From Phoronis australis (Eukaryota > Phoronida > Phoronidae): a DNA stretch of 64,000 nucleotides. The notes below the pieces were generated by a model. It was not told the origin of the DNA and did not search any database. It worked only from the letters and a program-made list of their open reading frames with translations. Position numbers and translations under genes: made by a program. Below are positions 1-13,457 of the stretch, piece by piece. The stretch is taken from positions 312,290 to 376,289 of the forward strand of contig NMRA01000221.1 in assembly GCA_002633005.1 (NCBI GenBank), given 5' to 3'. Numbering within the stretch: position 1 is the stretch's first letter; every line of letters starts with the position of its first letter.

Positions 1-2967
1 AATCAAAAACAAGACAAAAATGACCATGTGATTGAATTCCACTGCTCATTTGCAAAAATGGGCGGTACGGTAAAATCTAACCAATTTCTGACACTATGTG
101 ACATAAAAGTGAAATTCTATCTTTTTGAAAAAAAAATAATTAGCACCTCAAAATGGTACGCCATAACTAACTAGAAGTTGTGGGTATTCACAGCATTAGA
201 AACGTTAACAATTATTTTTGTCTAAAAATGGTGAGCCGTTTGTGTACAGCTTGAGAAGGATGCTACTTGAGCTACATTGAGACAAGCCTCTGCCTTTGTA
301 CAAAAGTAAAGAAATCCACAATTTTCCAATTAGGAAAACTGAAAATTAACTACCGTTGCTAACAGCAATATTCTGGATATTCCGCACAAATATAATTGCC
401 AAATTTGTCATTTTTTTCATTTTTCAAAGATTGATTACTTTACTATAAATAGTGGAAACTTACAAAACCGTTGTTTTACAGTACTTAGATAGTACAAACC
501 TAGCCAGTTATAGACTAAATTCTCTTGATCTTTATTTTTGTGAAGAAATTTGACAAACGAGAAATTCAAATGTTCTCCACATGCCCAAATTGTGGGCTAA
601 AGCAGTTCTTTGCTCAAGGTCGGAGCTTGAACCAAACTTTACAAATATGCAATACTGACCGTCGCAAATTCAAGAATTACAACAAGCCAGTAAAATCAAC
701 CATACCCAAAATTCTAGAATTAATTTGGTATGTAAATAGCCAAACAATCGTGAACTGTAAACAGGTGGAGTGCACTTTGAGAACACCAACAAATTGACCA
801 GCCACATACACTGGTGGTTGCTATAGTTTTAAACGTCTCATAGCAACCAAGTCTTAATTAAACCTATGCTGAAACATCATAAAACAATGTTTTTAATTCC
901 TAACATCATAAGACAATGTTTTTAATTCCTAAAACAATCAACTTAACAATCTTTCTGCTGAAAAGCCATTTATTTTCCAAGCAAGACAACATGCTGGACA
1001 ATATTGACAATATGTGGCAATATTGCACTGCTTGGTGCCACTGTTTACTTTATCTCAAGACAGCAAACCTGAAACTGGCAATGAAAATAATCCTATTAAT
1101 CATGAAATGATGCTCTTGTCTTTTAGCAGAGCAGTTTCCAGTCCCCAAGAGCTTGTCAAGCCCTAGTCTGTTTCTGGGCACACCAGAGGTATACAGGAGT
1201 CATCTGCCACTCACATGTTGCTGCCAATGTATAAGGTGTACTGTAGTGATTCAAGTGTGGGAGGTTCCTTGAGCAGACCTGACCTGCCAATGGGAGGGCG
1301 AGTTGCACTCGTTGCCCTAACCCCTTGGATATGATCATGTCTTCCACCTGCACAATAATTCAATTTCTACACAATATTTTTGTGCGCATCAAGTGAATGG
1401 GCTCGTGTGAGCCAAAAAGGTAACAAAATGCATTATTTTGCTTAATTTGTGACCATTTGGATAACGGTTAGAGAGAATCAGAACCAAGTACCATTATCAA
1501 TTAAAGGTGACAGGCATTTATGGTTTGGTTCATTTTCGACTGAAAGATCCAACATTTTTTAATTGATAAAAAGCATTGAGGAACATCAGAATGGCAAATC
1601 ATTGACTGGGGAGCAGCGAGACCGGGCATCTTGAGAATACGAGGGTGTACCCTCTTTCACCCCTAGAGCTAATTCAACGACTCAGGCCTACGGGTAAAAC
1701 TCATAGACACTGTAATGTGGCAGCCAAGAGTATCACAGTACAAATCAGGATGCCATTTAAACTGCATACTTAGTTACTTGAATGCACGTGTCGCTTAGAG
1801 CCTTGATTCAACCTTCGTGTCAGCAGCTAGCCTTGCAACAAATTCGTTGACCACGAAACCACGAGAGGGCGCACCTACAAACTTTTTATGGAGGAAATTG
1901 GGTAGCACGGCTTTGGTTTGCATTGAAAAGAATATGATTATGTTTCACTGCTGATGGCTTTATTTCAAGGAGAAAGCGCGTCGAGTAAGCAAACAAACAA
2001 AACAATCATTCACGACGATGTTAAACACTATGGTGATGCATGAAGATGCTGCATTGAGGACTATTTAAGACGATGTTATGAACTTCCTAATCCATTCACA
2101 AACTGAATAGTCCTAAGTGCTCAGTTTGAGTGCAGAGTAAGCCAAAGTTTAAAATAACATTAAACCTACCAAAACCACCAAGAAAATATCACTCACTTTG
2201 TCTAAAAACAACCACAGGTGAAAACGAACTTACCTGCCAGGTAAAGAACACTAATTAGAAGAAGCCCAAACCTAATGTAGAAGTGCACGTCAACAGTCCA
2301 ACAGCAGCAGTGACACATCTGCAATTCTGCATTCCCCGTTTTGAAGCGCAAAATATTTGGTGCTTTCAACTATTGACCGTTGATGAGCAAAGGTACATAA
2401 TCCAGTCCCTCACCTGACGTAGGTTGTGGGAAATCTGATCCCAAGCATGATTAGTTTAAGGGGCTGGTTGAAAATTACCCGAGGAGCTAAATTTAATTCC
2501 TGGTCATACCAAGGATCCACTTACTAGAAAAGTCAGGGAGTAGTAGCTAAAAACAGTAGCTGGACTGTATTTATAGAAGTCAAGCAAAAATTGCATTTAC
2601 CTCCATGAAGTTTGGAATCATCATAGTCTTTGGCATGATTTGCAATGATAGAAACTGATAGAAAACGAAACAAGGATATTATAAAAATAAATGATCAAAT
2701 ATTCTCAGAATTGGAAACTGGGAGCAAAGCTGGGGACCTTTTCATACATTGAAAATAAATTTCTTTCCAAAACAAAATGAAAAGTGAAACTGACATGAAT
2801 TTAGAGTTGAAAATTGAATATTTTAATCACTATGACTATAAACATTACTGTTACATTAGTGTAATCCAACTTCGTAATTGGTCATAAATTTAAAGGCATG
2901 ATTGACATTTTATATTGGAATGGATGGAGTCAAATAGTACATAGTTCATAGGATGGTCTCACAGGCA

Positions 2968-3004
2968 AGAGGGTTGGTAGGGTGGGTAGGGTTGGTAGGG
3001 TGGG
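2968..3004. repeat. G-rich minisatellite (GGGTTGGTAGGGTGGGTAGG-like)
   Basis: Short imperfect repetition of GGGTTGGTA and GGGTGGGTA. At least four runs of three Gs lie close together on the plus strand, which is compatible with G-quadruplex folding. It is not a telomeric TTAGGG array. Confidence 0.6.
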
Positions 3005-4712
3005 TTATTTGCACATAACATGTACCCCCTCGTATGACAGTCATCACTCACAGTCCAGTTGTCACTAACCAAGGTTTCGTTGTGCGAACCACAAATTGGA
3101 AGTAGAAACGGGAAGACACAACAAAATAGGTTAGTGTAATAGAATTTGCATTTTCTGTAATATGAACAATGTTGGAGACGAACTACACTTTGTGTTGGTG
3201 TGTAATGCTTACGCAGACCTTCGTCAGCAATATATGAATGTTAATTTTGAAAACCATAACCCTGCCCTAAACTTCTGAAAGATTATGAAGACTCCTGATG
3301 CAACCATTTAGCCAAAGTGCATCAAGAAAAATTGTTCAACTTGATGTAAACTGTGCTTGTATATGTGCCACAAATGCAATAAAGTATGGTATATATAACC
3401 CATGACTGAGTACTTGATTGACTCATGGATTCTACCAATTCAACTGACTGAGACATCTGACTTTTTTAATGACGACTTCTGGCTAGCAGACCAATCAGAC
3501 ATCTTAGCCAGATGACCACATGGAACCGGTAAAGTCAATCAACTGCCGCCATTGCCTCATTTCTCCATTTCTCATTTCTCACCATGTTTAACCTGACCAC
3601 TCCATTCAAGGTAGAGACTAGGGTCTACTGATTACTATTTCAAATGCCATCACAGCAAATACTTGTGTACACATGGACCACATTTATCACTCAGTCTGGA
3701 CTGAAAGGTCTGTGATCTGCCAGTCAATGAGGTGGCTTGTGGACATACCAATTCGTTCTGAATTCAGGAAACTTGTACCAAACACTTACCTGTGAACCAG
3801 TTTTAGTCGGCATTTTGAAGAGGCCAGTTACAGACAGTCTTGTACTGGATGACTTTTCAAGTTGATGTGAAACTATTGCCCTAAACAATGGCTTTGTAAA
3901 AGACAGCATGTACTGTGAACCAGTTCACCAGACCAGCTGACCTTCTGGGGCTCCCGATGGGTCAGTCACACACGCTGGCTAGTCCAGCTCAGCAAAGCCA
4001 ATCTGAATCATCTCAAGAAAATTACTAATAGATTCTGAACATTACGCACTACACTTTAACATTTGCGGTCTGGCAACGTGATTAAATCTGAGAAATTACT
4101 ACGACTTTCTAATACAATGAACAACATTCATAACACACCTCTGATAATAACCTATAGGTAATTGACCCAACGTGCGACCTCCATTGAAGAACCTATTGGC
4201 AACGTGGTCAATAAATTAACGGTAGATCTTCATATATGGAATCTTTTACTCACAGAATTGATTAAAAAGAAAAAATAATTAAAAATTGACAATACAGCCC
4301 TGGGATGTTCACACACTAACGATTTTTCAAATAACATGGTATTATACAACTGTGCGAGAGAAATCATTATTTAGAGTCTAACAACATGTCGCACAGTTGG
4401 ATGTGTAAACAGTATTGGAGGGTGTATACAGACTCTTGGGCCACAACTGTGATAATGAATCTCATAATTAACCATATGTTATTTCACAAAATGTCACTAC
4501 ATCTATTTTTAATGTTTGTTATGAAAAATACAACGTACAATAAGAGTTAAGCACAGAAAGCGCCAGAACGCAATTGAGGGTATGAGGGAACATAAACAAA
4601 CTATTAGCTGAATCTCCTATCTCCAGAAAAACAAACAAACATCACCCAGTAGGCAGTAATGATTAGCGACCATCCAAGGGAAAATGAGTGTTACAGCTGC
4701 AGGTAAACAAAC

Positions 4713-4752
4713 ATGAGTGTGTGTGTTTGTGTGTATGTGTGTGTGTATGTGG
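4713..4752. repeat. (TG)n microsatellite with TATG interruptions
   Basis: Simple repeat of TG dinucleotides with scattered TT and TA interruptions. The frame open through it is a by-product of the repeat. Confidence 0.85.
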
Positions 4753-7134
4753 AACCCCCACTTAACTCACCTCAAATGACCTCTGTCTGGACAAGAGGTC
4801 ATCCAATACAGTCTGATTCTTCAAAAGGGATAACAAACTGGCTTGTAGGCCTACCAGTATATACTGAGCTAAAATATCCAGACAGCTGGCTTTACTATCT
4901 GTGAGGAACACAATCAGACATCAACAATATGGGCAAAGTTTGAACTACAGTTGACATGCTGATACAGTACTAGAGGTTTTTAATTTTCAGCACAAGCAGC
5001 TGAAACAGTTTCTTGTTCTTACTGGAATATTAAGTCGTGGCTTCCAGTTGTCCATAAAACAATAGCTCAATTTTAACACTGACTGAGAGGACTTCATATT
5101 TATCTTTTCTAAAATACCCAATTATAAACAATTGGAAAACAGGGCAATAAACCTAAAACATCAATCCCCAAGACCAACAAAAAGATTTTAGATGTCTATT
5201 GATGAAGACCACAGTTAAGAACTAGAGACATTACGTCTCCACTAGTCAGCAAATTGCCCATTATTCTTGAAAGTTTTCATTCTAATTTTGTGTGAACTCG
5301 ATATATGTATTTAAATACATATTTACTTAACTGTCTTAGAAAAGTGACTCATCACAGCCTAGTCAATCCATTTATACTTATCCAAAGAATTAACTTTAAA
5401 GCCTTCCCACTGGCTCCGAAGCTTAGGTATTTAGCGAAGTTTTGGCCAATGGGAAATCTCAACTTCAGCCTTGGATCCAGTACATAGTTGAATTTGTTGG
5501 TAGCAAAGCATCGGCGCTTCCGTACAATGCGAACACTTAACCTCGATGTCACTAAAGTTATCTGCAGGGGTCACTGTGTTTGGCAACAGCGAGCGGTGAC
5601 TGGTTAATATTTGTTTATTTGTTCTAACATTTATTAATTTGGCAGTTTTAGCATTTTGTTTTAATTTATCCGTGTATTTACTAGATTTTCTACGTTAACA
5701 AAAAAGACAGCACCTTCGCAAAACGAGTTCCCACATCACTGCCTTCGTTCGGATCAGTCTATAATAAGCGCCACCTAGCGATAACTCCACTGAATTAGTT
5801 GTCTGAATAACTGAGAAGCTGACAAGAAGGGTAACACTTTATCTCTATGGTTAACTAGTTAACATTGAAGCTTCAATAGTAGCTAATAGTGGAGTTACAT
5901 GGGGGGGCTTTTAACAGTTGACATGAATACCTCCAACTAACTGATTATACCCTAACTGCTCTAATACCTAACCACACAATGTCAGGAAAACCACACAAAG
6001 AGTATCTGCAGATTAAAGGAAAGGCCACAGTTCAAGGAACTCCATATGTCTGATAAGGCCCAATCACAAAGAAATCCTCAAATATCAGAAAATTAACAAA
6101 CCATGGCATGTCCCTGAAGGTAGACACTGAAGAAGAATGAATGTATCACCGGCTATATAACGTCAACCATTTCTCCCAATAAATGTTAATCAAGACAAAA
6201 TTCTAAGTCAATGAATGAAGGCAGGGTTCTATAACATGAAGATCTGTATCATGAATGTTGGCTCCATAGTCCTATTTTCATAAAGCACGACTAAATTGGT
6301 CTACAGTTGAAACTCATTGTGAAGTTTTTCAGCTTAGATCAGGTGAATCAAGCTACGGAGTTGCCGCAAAATCTAAATTCGTACAACGCCAAGATGATCC
6401 AGGTCGCTGCTAATGGTGGAGATGTTATAAGTATTGTAAAATCTCCCCAATGTCGGACAAAAATAATTTCCAAAATTGGCTTTTTTAATTTTTCAAGCTA
6501 TTCTAAGATTATAGCGGAAGGCAACATCCACCCTTTTTAAAACATTGCCTGATGGTAGCTATAGAATTTGAAAACGTTAAAATACAAGGCTTGGAATGAC
6601 CAATGACAAAAAAGAGGAAAATTTTCCAGGTGATGTGAAATAAACGCTATTACATGAATAAAGTCAAAATAACGATACAAAAGAGATGGAAAGAAGACTT
6701 AACTGGAAATCAAACTAGAAAGATTATTGTCACGGCGTGACAATAACTGACTCTGCGCCTGCGTATTTCTGGGATTATTATGGGAAGTTACTTACAGCAA
6801 CCATTTTACCAATATGAAAAGGAATTCTTTAAAATTGTAGGAGAAATTACACATTTATTTTTTGATGACCTTTCCACAAATTGACCTCTTCCGGTGCATT
6901 ATGAGCGCCGATGAGGGAGTAAATGTTAACTCGATTAAAAATCACAAATGTTGTACTTTAAGCACTTCAGAATACAAGATGAATGAATTGGTCAAACTTT
7001 CAGAAGAAAAATGCACCTAATTACCCCATAGGTGCACCAAATGACCTGGAAATTTAGAATTCAAACTCAATCGCACTTAGTAAACAAATATGTAATTTTG
7101 AAGTCTCTAGCTCAAAATTTTAGTTTGCACTCAA

Positions 7135-7147
7135 TGACCTTTGACCT
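7135..7147 (-). promoter_or_regulatory. perfect DR1 nuclear-receptor-like motif (copy 1)
   Basis: The plus strand reads TGACCTTTGACCT, so the minus strand reads AGGTCAAAGGTCA, two AGGTCA half-sites one base apart. HNF4 and RXR heterodimers are known to bind this layout. It belongs to the 410-bp repeat unit, so chance amplification with the repeat is possible. Confidence 0.4.
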
Positions 7148-7550
7148 ATTTTTTCTGATTGGTTAGGCCTATTGCAAAGTAAAGTAGGGTATTCAATTGG
7201 CATGTTGACTTACACAAGTGTGCTGAAATTGAAAAGAATTCCTTGAAAAACGTAAGAGATATAACATTTTGAACGTTACATGACCTTTGCACTAATTGAC
7301 CCTATCCGGTGCATTATAAGCATCTTTAGGAGAATTAATGCAAAGCCCATGAAAAATATGTTTAATGCCGAGAATCACAGTTGTCTGACGGTTGACACAT
7401 CAGAATACTTGCTGAATGGTCAAATTTTCAGAAGAATGACCCCATGTTTGCACTAAATGACTTGAAACTTTGGATTCTGAATTGAATTTCCTGTGCCAAT
7501 CACACCTGTCAATTTGAAATGTCTAGCTCAAAAATTTAGTTTGCACCTAA

Positions 7551-7563
7551 TGACCTTTGACCT
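7551..7563 (-). promoter_or_regulatory. perfect DR1 nuclear-receptor-like motif (copy 2)
   Basis: The same 13-base DR1 sequence is preserved in the second unit of the tandem array although the flanking bases have diverged. Binding is not shown by sequence alone. Confidence 0.4.
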
Positions 7564-7929
7564 ATTTCACCTAATTGGATGACCCAATTACTTAGAAAAG
7601 TAATTTTTTAAATTGTCGACTTATACCTGTGCACCGAATTTGAAAAAAATAGCTTTAAAACTGAAGGAGTAGCATTTTGAAAATTATATGACCTTTGCAC
7701 TAAACGACCCGTTCCAGTGCAATATGGAATATGATTATATAACCAATCAAAATTTATATACTGTCAAAAGTCATATGCTGAATTTAAAGACCGTACCTGC
7801 ACCCAATTTGGAGTTATTAAGCCTCAAAGTTGGCGCTTACACGCGCAGAGTAATAAGAGTAAATGGAAACCAAAAAAGAGGAAATCCTCTTAAAAGAAGA
7901 AAATTCCAAATGTGATTGTCGGTTGTCTT

Positions 7930-8075
7930 CCAGATTTTGCATGCAACCCCATCGGTCGTTAGTTTCACGAGGTGACAAGAACTTCCCCGACTGTGTGAAA
8001 TTTCAGGGTCTAACCGAGCTCAATACACAGCGGTACCTAGCTGTATTTTGACGATAGTCTTCATACAGCTAGCTA
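7930..8075. repeat. dispersed repeat, related to 48083-48250 and 49514-49685
   Basis: From CCAGATTTTGCAT through CTAGCTGTATTTTGACGATAGTCTTCATACAGC this stretch aligns with two later positions in the window, with moderate divergence. It is a fragment of an interspersed element of unknown class. The frames open through it differ between copies, so it is not a conserved gene. Confidence 0.6.
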
Positions 8076-8079
8076 GCTG

Positions 8080-9030
8080 TCTACGCCCCAGGATGCACCA
8101 GTGTCACAAGGAAGAAAAACAAAAAGGTTGTCTGTATGCACAGATTGATCTGCTGACTGAAATATGTACTCATACGGCCAATGACCTATACTTTGTGATG
8201 TGAAGCTTCAGTGACATCACAAAAAAACAGCGCTCGCAGTGGGGCTTTAGGGAACTAATAACCTTTTATTTTTCAAAGTAAAATAGAAAAATACTGTGCA
8301 CTACGTATTTCAGAAGATGTGAATGTCAGAAACCAACCATTATACTTTCAAAATTCATAATGCTGAAACATGTAGTTCAGTTCTCTTTTAACTTTGGCAT
8401 TAACCACAGTTAACATCGAAGTTTCAATTGTAGTGAAGGTAACTATATAGGAAAGGGCCTTTTTAGAGTGTTGAATTATAACACTATGTACACCTACAAT
8501 GGCCACTACCCAATAAATACCCTAGTTTGTGATATTCTGATTAAAACTCTGAGACGGCCATGCCAATCGTGTCAAAATTTTGCGTGGCTCTAAATCTCAG
8601 TCCCGTGGTGGATTTACTTCAATATTCAGCGTCTATGTTTTCTTCATAATCGCTTCCATTTCATCATCTCCACATAAAAAAGTCTGTGTTGTTACCAAGA
8701 CAACGCGAGACCCAAGCTTAGACACCTCAGTGATCTCACGGATTAATACACTCTTCAGTTAAAAGGATACCAAAACCACTTTTGATTCAAGCAAAAATCA
8801 CAACAAATCAAAATTTTTATTAGTATCTGTACAGTGTTAGTAAAGGCACGTTTTTCTGTTAGTAAGGGGACACTTGAGGTCAAACCTTTGTAAATGTCAT
8901 GGAGGAGTTAAACAAACAATGCTATTTTAAATCTAATATTTGTGTTCTTTTGAGACCTGATGACAGATTTACTGGCAAGTTATCAAAATAATACAAGGCT
9001 ATAAGTTAGAGGACAGTATACAATAAGTCC
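8080..9030. other. no gene seen
   Basis: AT-rich sequence without splice-flanked coding stretches. Short stretches resemble sequence near 5830-5960 (GTTAACAT..GAAG..TTCAAT..GTAG), suggesting further old interspersed repeats. Confidence 0.5.
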
Positions 9031-9036
9031 AGTAAC

Positions 9037-9466
9037 CTAACTGAGTCTGGTTAGCCTTATGCACTCATGTCGTGCATGCAAGAGTTCTTGTAGTCCACAG
9101 TTTTCCATTTTCCTGTCATAGCACATCATGACAGTGACGTTGATGCTTAAAGCACGCAATACTTGTACACTCAATGTCTGGCACTTAATATGACCATAGT
9201 CCACCCACCAGCAGTCTTGAGGACTACGTGAAAACACCACCAATATCTTTGTAGATCCATTACTAGCTTCTAAAGTGCAAACCTCAAACTGATTTCCTTG
9301 TGCAGCAATACTTAGACAGAAGTGCACAGTGAAGGACTTTCCTAGTCACTTGAAATTCGACAATGAAGCATAAAATTACTTACATCAACACCTGTTTTTG
9401 AAGTTTTCATCATCTCATAGAACCTTTTTTTTGCCTTTCTTTGTACGTCATAGGCACGTTGACGAC
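9037..9466 (-). pseudogene. possible coding fragment or decayed gene end, unrecognised
   Basis: On the minus strand a frame running down to a stop at 9037-9039 (about 96 residues from a GTG at 9325-9327) has mixed, protein-like composition, including FEVCTLEAS and DCWWVDYGH. Upstream, 9384-9466 is open for RQRAYDVQRKAKKRF-like residues, has a CTAG acceptor at its start and ends at a strong donor (GAT|GTAAGT). Joining the two needs an intron of only about 47 bases with a poor acceptor, and any further upstream exon is closed by stops. It could be the 3' end of the gene whose first exon is at 13458-13556, a decayed copy, or chance. I do not recognise the protein. Confidence 0.25.
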
Positions 9467-9469
9467 TAG

Positions 9470-11740
9470 ACAGCAACTTAATTAGCACTAGCTGATGTCA
9501 AACCAACTGTGTATTATAGACCATAAAGCCAGCAAAGAAAGTAGGTGTCATTCTCTGTGTACCTCTTCAAGAGTCGTTTATTGATGAGTTCAATATTTCA
9601 AAATGAATTCATGCTTATTACGGCTATAGAATGAAATAGCTCAGCTAAACTCCCGTTACCTAATCTTTACAACTCAGCAAGAGAAAGTTTTTCACACTGC
9701 CACATGTCATAATCTTAAATAACATTGTCTCCAACCATCTCTCAGCTAGTCATGTGACCATTTTGTCAGAAACTGATTGGCTGACAGAGAGAATACGCTA
9801 CCTTACATACAAAAATGTCCCCTTGCTAACAAGGATACTTGGAGCTGTGAAATGATTAAGTCATAAATACTGTGTCTTAAAACAATTATTCAGCAACATT
9901 CCCTTCTGAAGTTTACAAAGATCGTCAATTTTTTATCAACCCAATTCGAAGCAAACATCTTTTTGACTCAAAAAATGAGTTCTGAATTAGAAAAAATAGA
10001 AAAAATTATTATTATTAACACCATACTTTCTACAGACCTTTGGAATAACAAGATTTTCCCCCAACAGATCGATGAACTTCGATATCTATGCACATTTTCA
10101 GTACAAAAATTCCAATACGAAAAGATCATGCAGTCATACCTCCAGGTGCGAGTAGTATAAAAATGGGCAGTTGCCGATTTGGGCAACTGAACGAAAGACT
10201 GTCTGTATTTGTTCGAACAGGAAGGAATTAAGAACATCAACCGCTCCCTAAGCAAAAGGTACTTAGAGTAACATGACTTTGATGGTTTAATCAGCGCAAA
10301 AAGCTACTACCAGTTGAGACAGCGGTACTGCCTTTTGTCCTAAATACTATGATCTGTGGTAAGATGGCGTTGTCAGCGATCATTTTGTACTAAACAAATA
10401 CAAAAAATACCATAACCTTAAAAATAAACCTTGTCCACATCTATTGAGGATGTGAAGTTGTGGCGAGGTCAGGCAAAAGTTGGTCAGAAATGAGGCGATC
10501 AAACACAAGTGGTTGTGTGAATCAAAGTAAAAGCGGTTCAACTAGACGCAGGTGTGCGTAATAACTTGTTGCAGCAGTGTCTGTGCCTCTGAGGTGGGGC
10601 AACATGCACCAGAACAACATGTCCCAGTTCAAGTGTCCATGTGAACAACAGCTATTTCAAGGCAGTATTATCAGATACATGCTTGCATAGCATAACTCAC
10701 ATACATCAGGGTTCTACATGAAGGGTGCTCAAATGCCTAACAACCAACTGCTATCAAAAGGGTTGTCTCCATATTCTGAGGGTTTTAGGAGGACTGTCTC
10801 AAGAGATTTAGAGCTTGTCTCCTATATTTTGGAAAATATTTGGTGAAATACGTCATTGCATAATGAACCTGGACACTGTAAAGGAAACATTTTCTTTAAT
10901 TCACATTATTAAACCCACAACACAAATGAGCTTCAGTTGTTATCAACAACGCTGGTTCAGCGTTTTATCTATGCTTTCCCTTTGCACTTAAGTGTTGGTC
11001 ACCTTCACCAGACAAAATAGATCCATTTGACAATGTAGGACAAAAGTGCAATTAGTGCATTATGAGAAGTATTTTTCATGCATTACATCACTAGAATGAA
11101 ATTATTAAAGGTTTACGCAACACTAATCAATTAAACATGAAACAAATCACTCAATATTGAGAGCCATTTGATTACAAAATCATTGTGTTTGACTTGTTAA
11201 TCAATAGTTTCCTGTCCTGCCTTTACCTTTTACAAGATGAGATTGAACAAAGCTTCAGTTTCCTGGCCCATTCCACCAGGAGGATTTTGTTTGAGGACTT
11301 TAACTGCACTTGGTGTGCTTCATAAAGGGCAATCAGCAGTAGACTTGAAATGAGCTAGTCTAGACACTTCTGGGTCAAGAAATATTGAATGGAGGAGTGC
11401 GTCTATAAGTCACAATTGGATGAATTTGAAAGTATTAAATCTGATTACCCAACTACGATGAACAGAAGCATGTACTGCTAAAAACAATGGTTGTTTAAAT
11501 CAAATTTAACAGGACTGAAGAGAATGCAGGTAAATATTTCTTGGTGGAAAAGAGGGTGGGAGGATTTGAAGAGGGCACAAAGTTGAGAGCTGTAAACAAA
11601 AAGTAAGGAGAAATACAGTACAGGTATATTGCGGCTCAAACCACAGGAGCTTATTTTGATCTGTGAGAACATATTATCGAGCGATCATATACCATGAATC
11701 TAAAGAAGGGAGTAGTGTGTATGCCATTAAATAGCAACAT
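9470..11740. other. no gene seen; possibly intron
   Basis: No convincing exon was found on either strand. If the minus-strand first exon at 13458-13556 belongs with the fragment at 9037-9466, this stretch would be intronic. Frames such as 9968-10255 (minus) have unremarkable composition. Confidence 0.4.
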
Positions 11741-11753
11741 AGGTGTACAGGAA

Positions 11754-11872
11754 GTCAGATATAGATGGGCTGGAAGTCTGATATAGATGGGCTGGAAGTC
11801 TGATATAGATGGGCTGGAAGTCTGATATAGATGGGCTGGAAGTCTGATATATAGATGGGCTGGAAGTCTGGT
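11754..11872. repeat. 22-bp minisatellite, about 5 copies
   Basis: The unit CTGATATAGATGGGCTGGAAGT is repeated about five times with almost no divergence. The last full unit carries an extra AT. The several overlapping minus-strand frames rich in SDFQPIYI and TSSPSI are translations of this repeat and are not genes. Confidence 0.9.
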
Positions 11873-13457
11873 GAGCATGTCGAATGCTGAGATTGACTGT
11901 TGCTTGAATTTTGATCATGTTCATTCATTGTCGGACACCAGTGAAAGCTTAAGCAGTCGGTAATGATACCTGTCCTGTTGTGGTCAGATTGCCAAAGCTC
12001 GCTAGAGCAGCAGGTTTTCACTGGGGTTTGAAAATGGAGGTTTCATAAAAGTTGTGTGTCATAATCAGAGTGTAAGAATCATGACCATGACCAGGGACCG
12101 GTTGCGTTACGTTATACTCTTCGTAAAAATATACTCTGGATAGCAACAATTAACATCTCATTGAGAAGCGTCGTGTTGATATTGTTGTAAATCTTTGGAG
12201 TTGTCTCCCATGTGTATGTCAGCAAACATCCAATCAGAAGCTTGCACGTGAGCCAACCTCTAAAAACCAGCATCTGCTCTAACTTCTTGTTTAAGAGTTC
12301 AGCTCAACAAGTCCCTATCTTTTGATTCTCTTCTTTGGTGTTTGCTATTATATCCAGCTCAAATCCTCGGTTATCTACATTGGCGTCCAACAAATGCAAA
12401 ATCCACGAAAAACCCCTAAGCAGTAAATATTTGATCTGAGTGGTGGCTGGAGGGGTGCCAACGTGGTGGTTGTTTATTTAGAACAAAAGGAGAGTGTTGC
12501 TAAGGACAAATTCCATGACATGGGGTAGTGTTTCTCAAAGCAAATTTTAGGACTGTAGAGTTTGCCAAGATCTGCAGACAGGAGGCGTGCCTGTTCCATG
12601 TAAGGAGGAGTATTGTGACAAGTGACTTCTGGGTGTTACGTAGAGTTGTATAAAGCCTCTCTAAATCACTTGTCAAGCGGCAATTACTTCTTGGCTGAAC
12701 AGCTCTCAAGCAGGAAAATCCGGTTTCAGTGTCGGCAAAATTTTTCTACAATATGCTATTGTTGAAAAATACACTTGAAGAACTGTTATGCAACAATCAA
12801 CTTTTACAGCGTATATGTTTTGAAGTTTTATGCAACCCAGCCCTGGTGAATTTTGTGACCCATCATAATTGGTGGTGCAACTTTAGATGCCAGTCTATTG
12901 TGTACAGAAATTTCATGTCAATTGCAGTCCTAATACAAGGTTTTGACAAAAATTCACCAAACATCAGACTCGTCAAATACTGTCTCGCTACATTGCGCAA
13001 ACACATTCACACAGTCGTTGTCTGAGCATTGGAAGAGTGGCGTGCTCGTCTAGGAATTCCATGTTGGACAATCTCAAAGCTGCGAATCTTTTGGCTAATA
13101 TTAACCATGACTTGTCTCAGACGCAGTCCCAGACAACTTAGACAAGTCATAGTTCACTCTGCCCTGGGAGAGTGGGAGTCGAAAAAACAGGACACTTATC
13201 AATTCCCATTATCAATGACAGCAGATGAACTGCCCATTTATACAAAAAGTGATCGTGCAGACACTGCATGTTTCAACTCAAAAGGGCACAAAGCTTTTCC
13301 AGCATAACGTCATGTGCTTTGTTCACATAAGTTGTCGAAGAGACCGGTTTTCAACGTAGGCTTTAAGTTTGTGTTCGGACCGGCGTTCTATAATTATAGA
13401 GTGCACGTCATTAAATGCAAAATTTATATTCAGTATAGTTATTGTCACTGCACTCAC

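Larger units (their letters stand above)
1..6780. other. AT-rich non-coding stretch without a supported gene
   Basis: No reading frame here combines protein-like composition with splice sites. The longest open stretch (525-797, plus) is AT-rich and has no recognisable domain. Only low-complexity patches stand out: a G-rich patch at 2968-3004 and a TG-rich patch at 4713-4750. I see nothing else that can be supported. Confidence 0.6.
6785..7800. repeat. degenerate tandem repeat, unit about 410 bp, about 2.5 copies
   Basis: The phrase ATGACCTTTnCAC..TTGACC..TCCGGTGCATTAT recurs at about 6866, 7280 and 7688 (spacing 414 and 408). A second phrase, from TCTAGCTCAAAA..TTTAGTTTGCAC to TGACCTTTGACCTATTT, recurs at about 7107-7150 and 7522-7566. 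The copies differ by substitutions and short indels, so the array is old. The last copy is truncated near 7800. No protein frame is conserved among the copies. Confidence 0.75.

Noticed and set aside
525-797. 90-codon ORF with CPNCGLKQ near its start
   Set aside because: One CxxC pair only, AT-rich composition, no splice sites or domain; likely chance.
2968-3004. Interstitial telomeric repeat
   Set aside because: Units are GGGTTGGTA/GGGTGGGTA, not TTAGGG.
11651-12021. Overlapping minus-strand ORFs rich in SDFQPIYI
   Set aside because: They are translations of the 22-bp minisatellite in several frames.
12500-13307. Several 70-98-codon ORFs on both strands
   Set aside because: Opposite-strand overlaps, no splice support; short protein-like runs shift frame within 60 bases, suggesting at most a very old element remnant.
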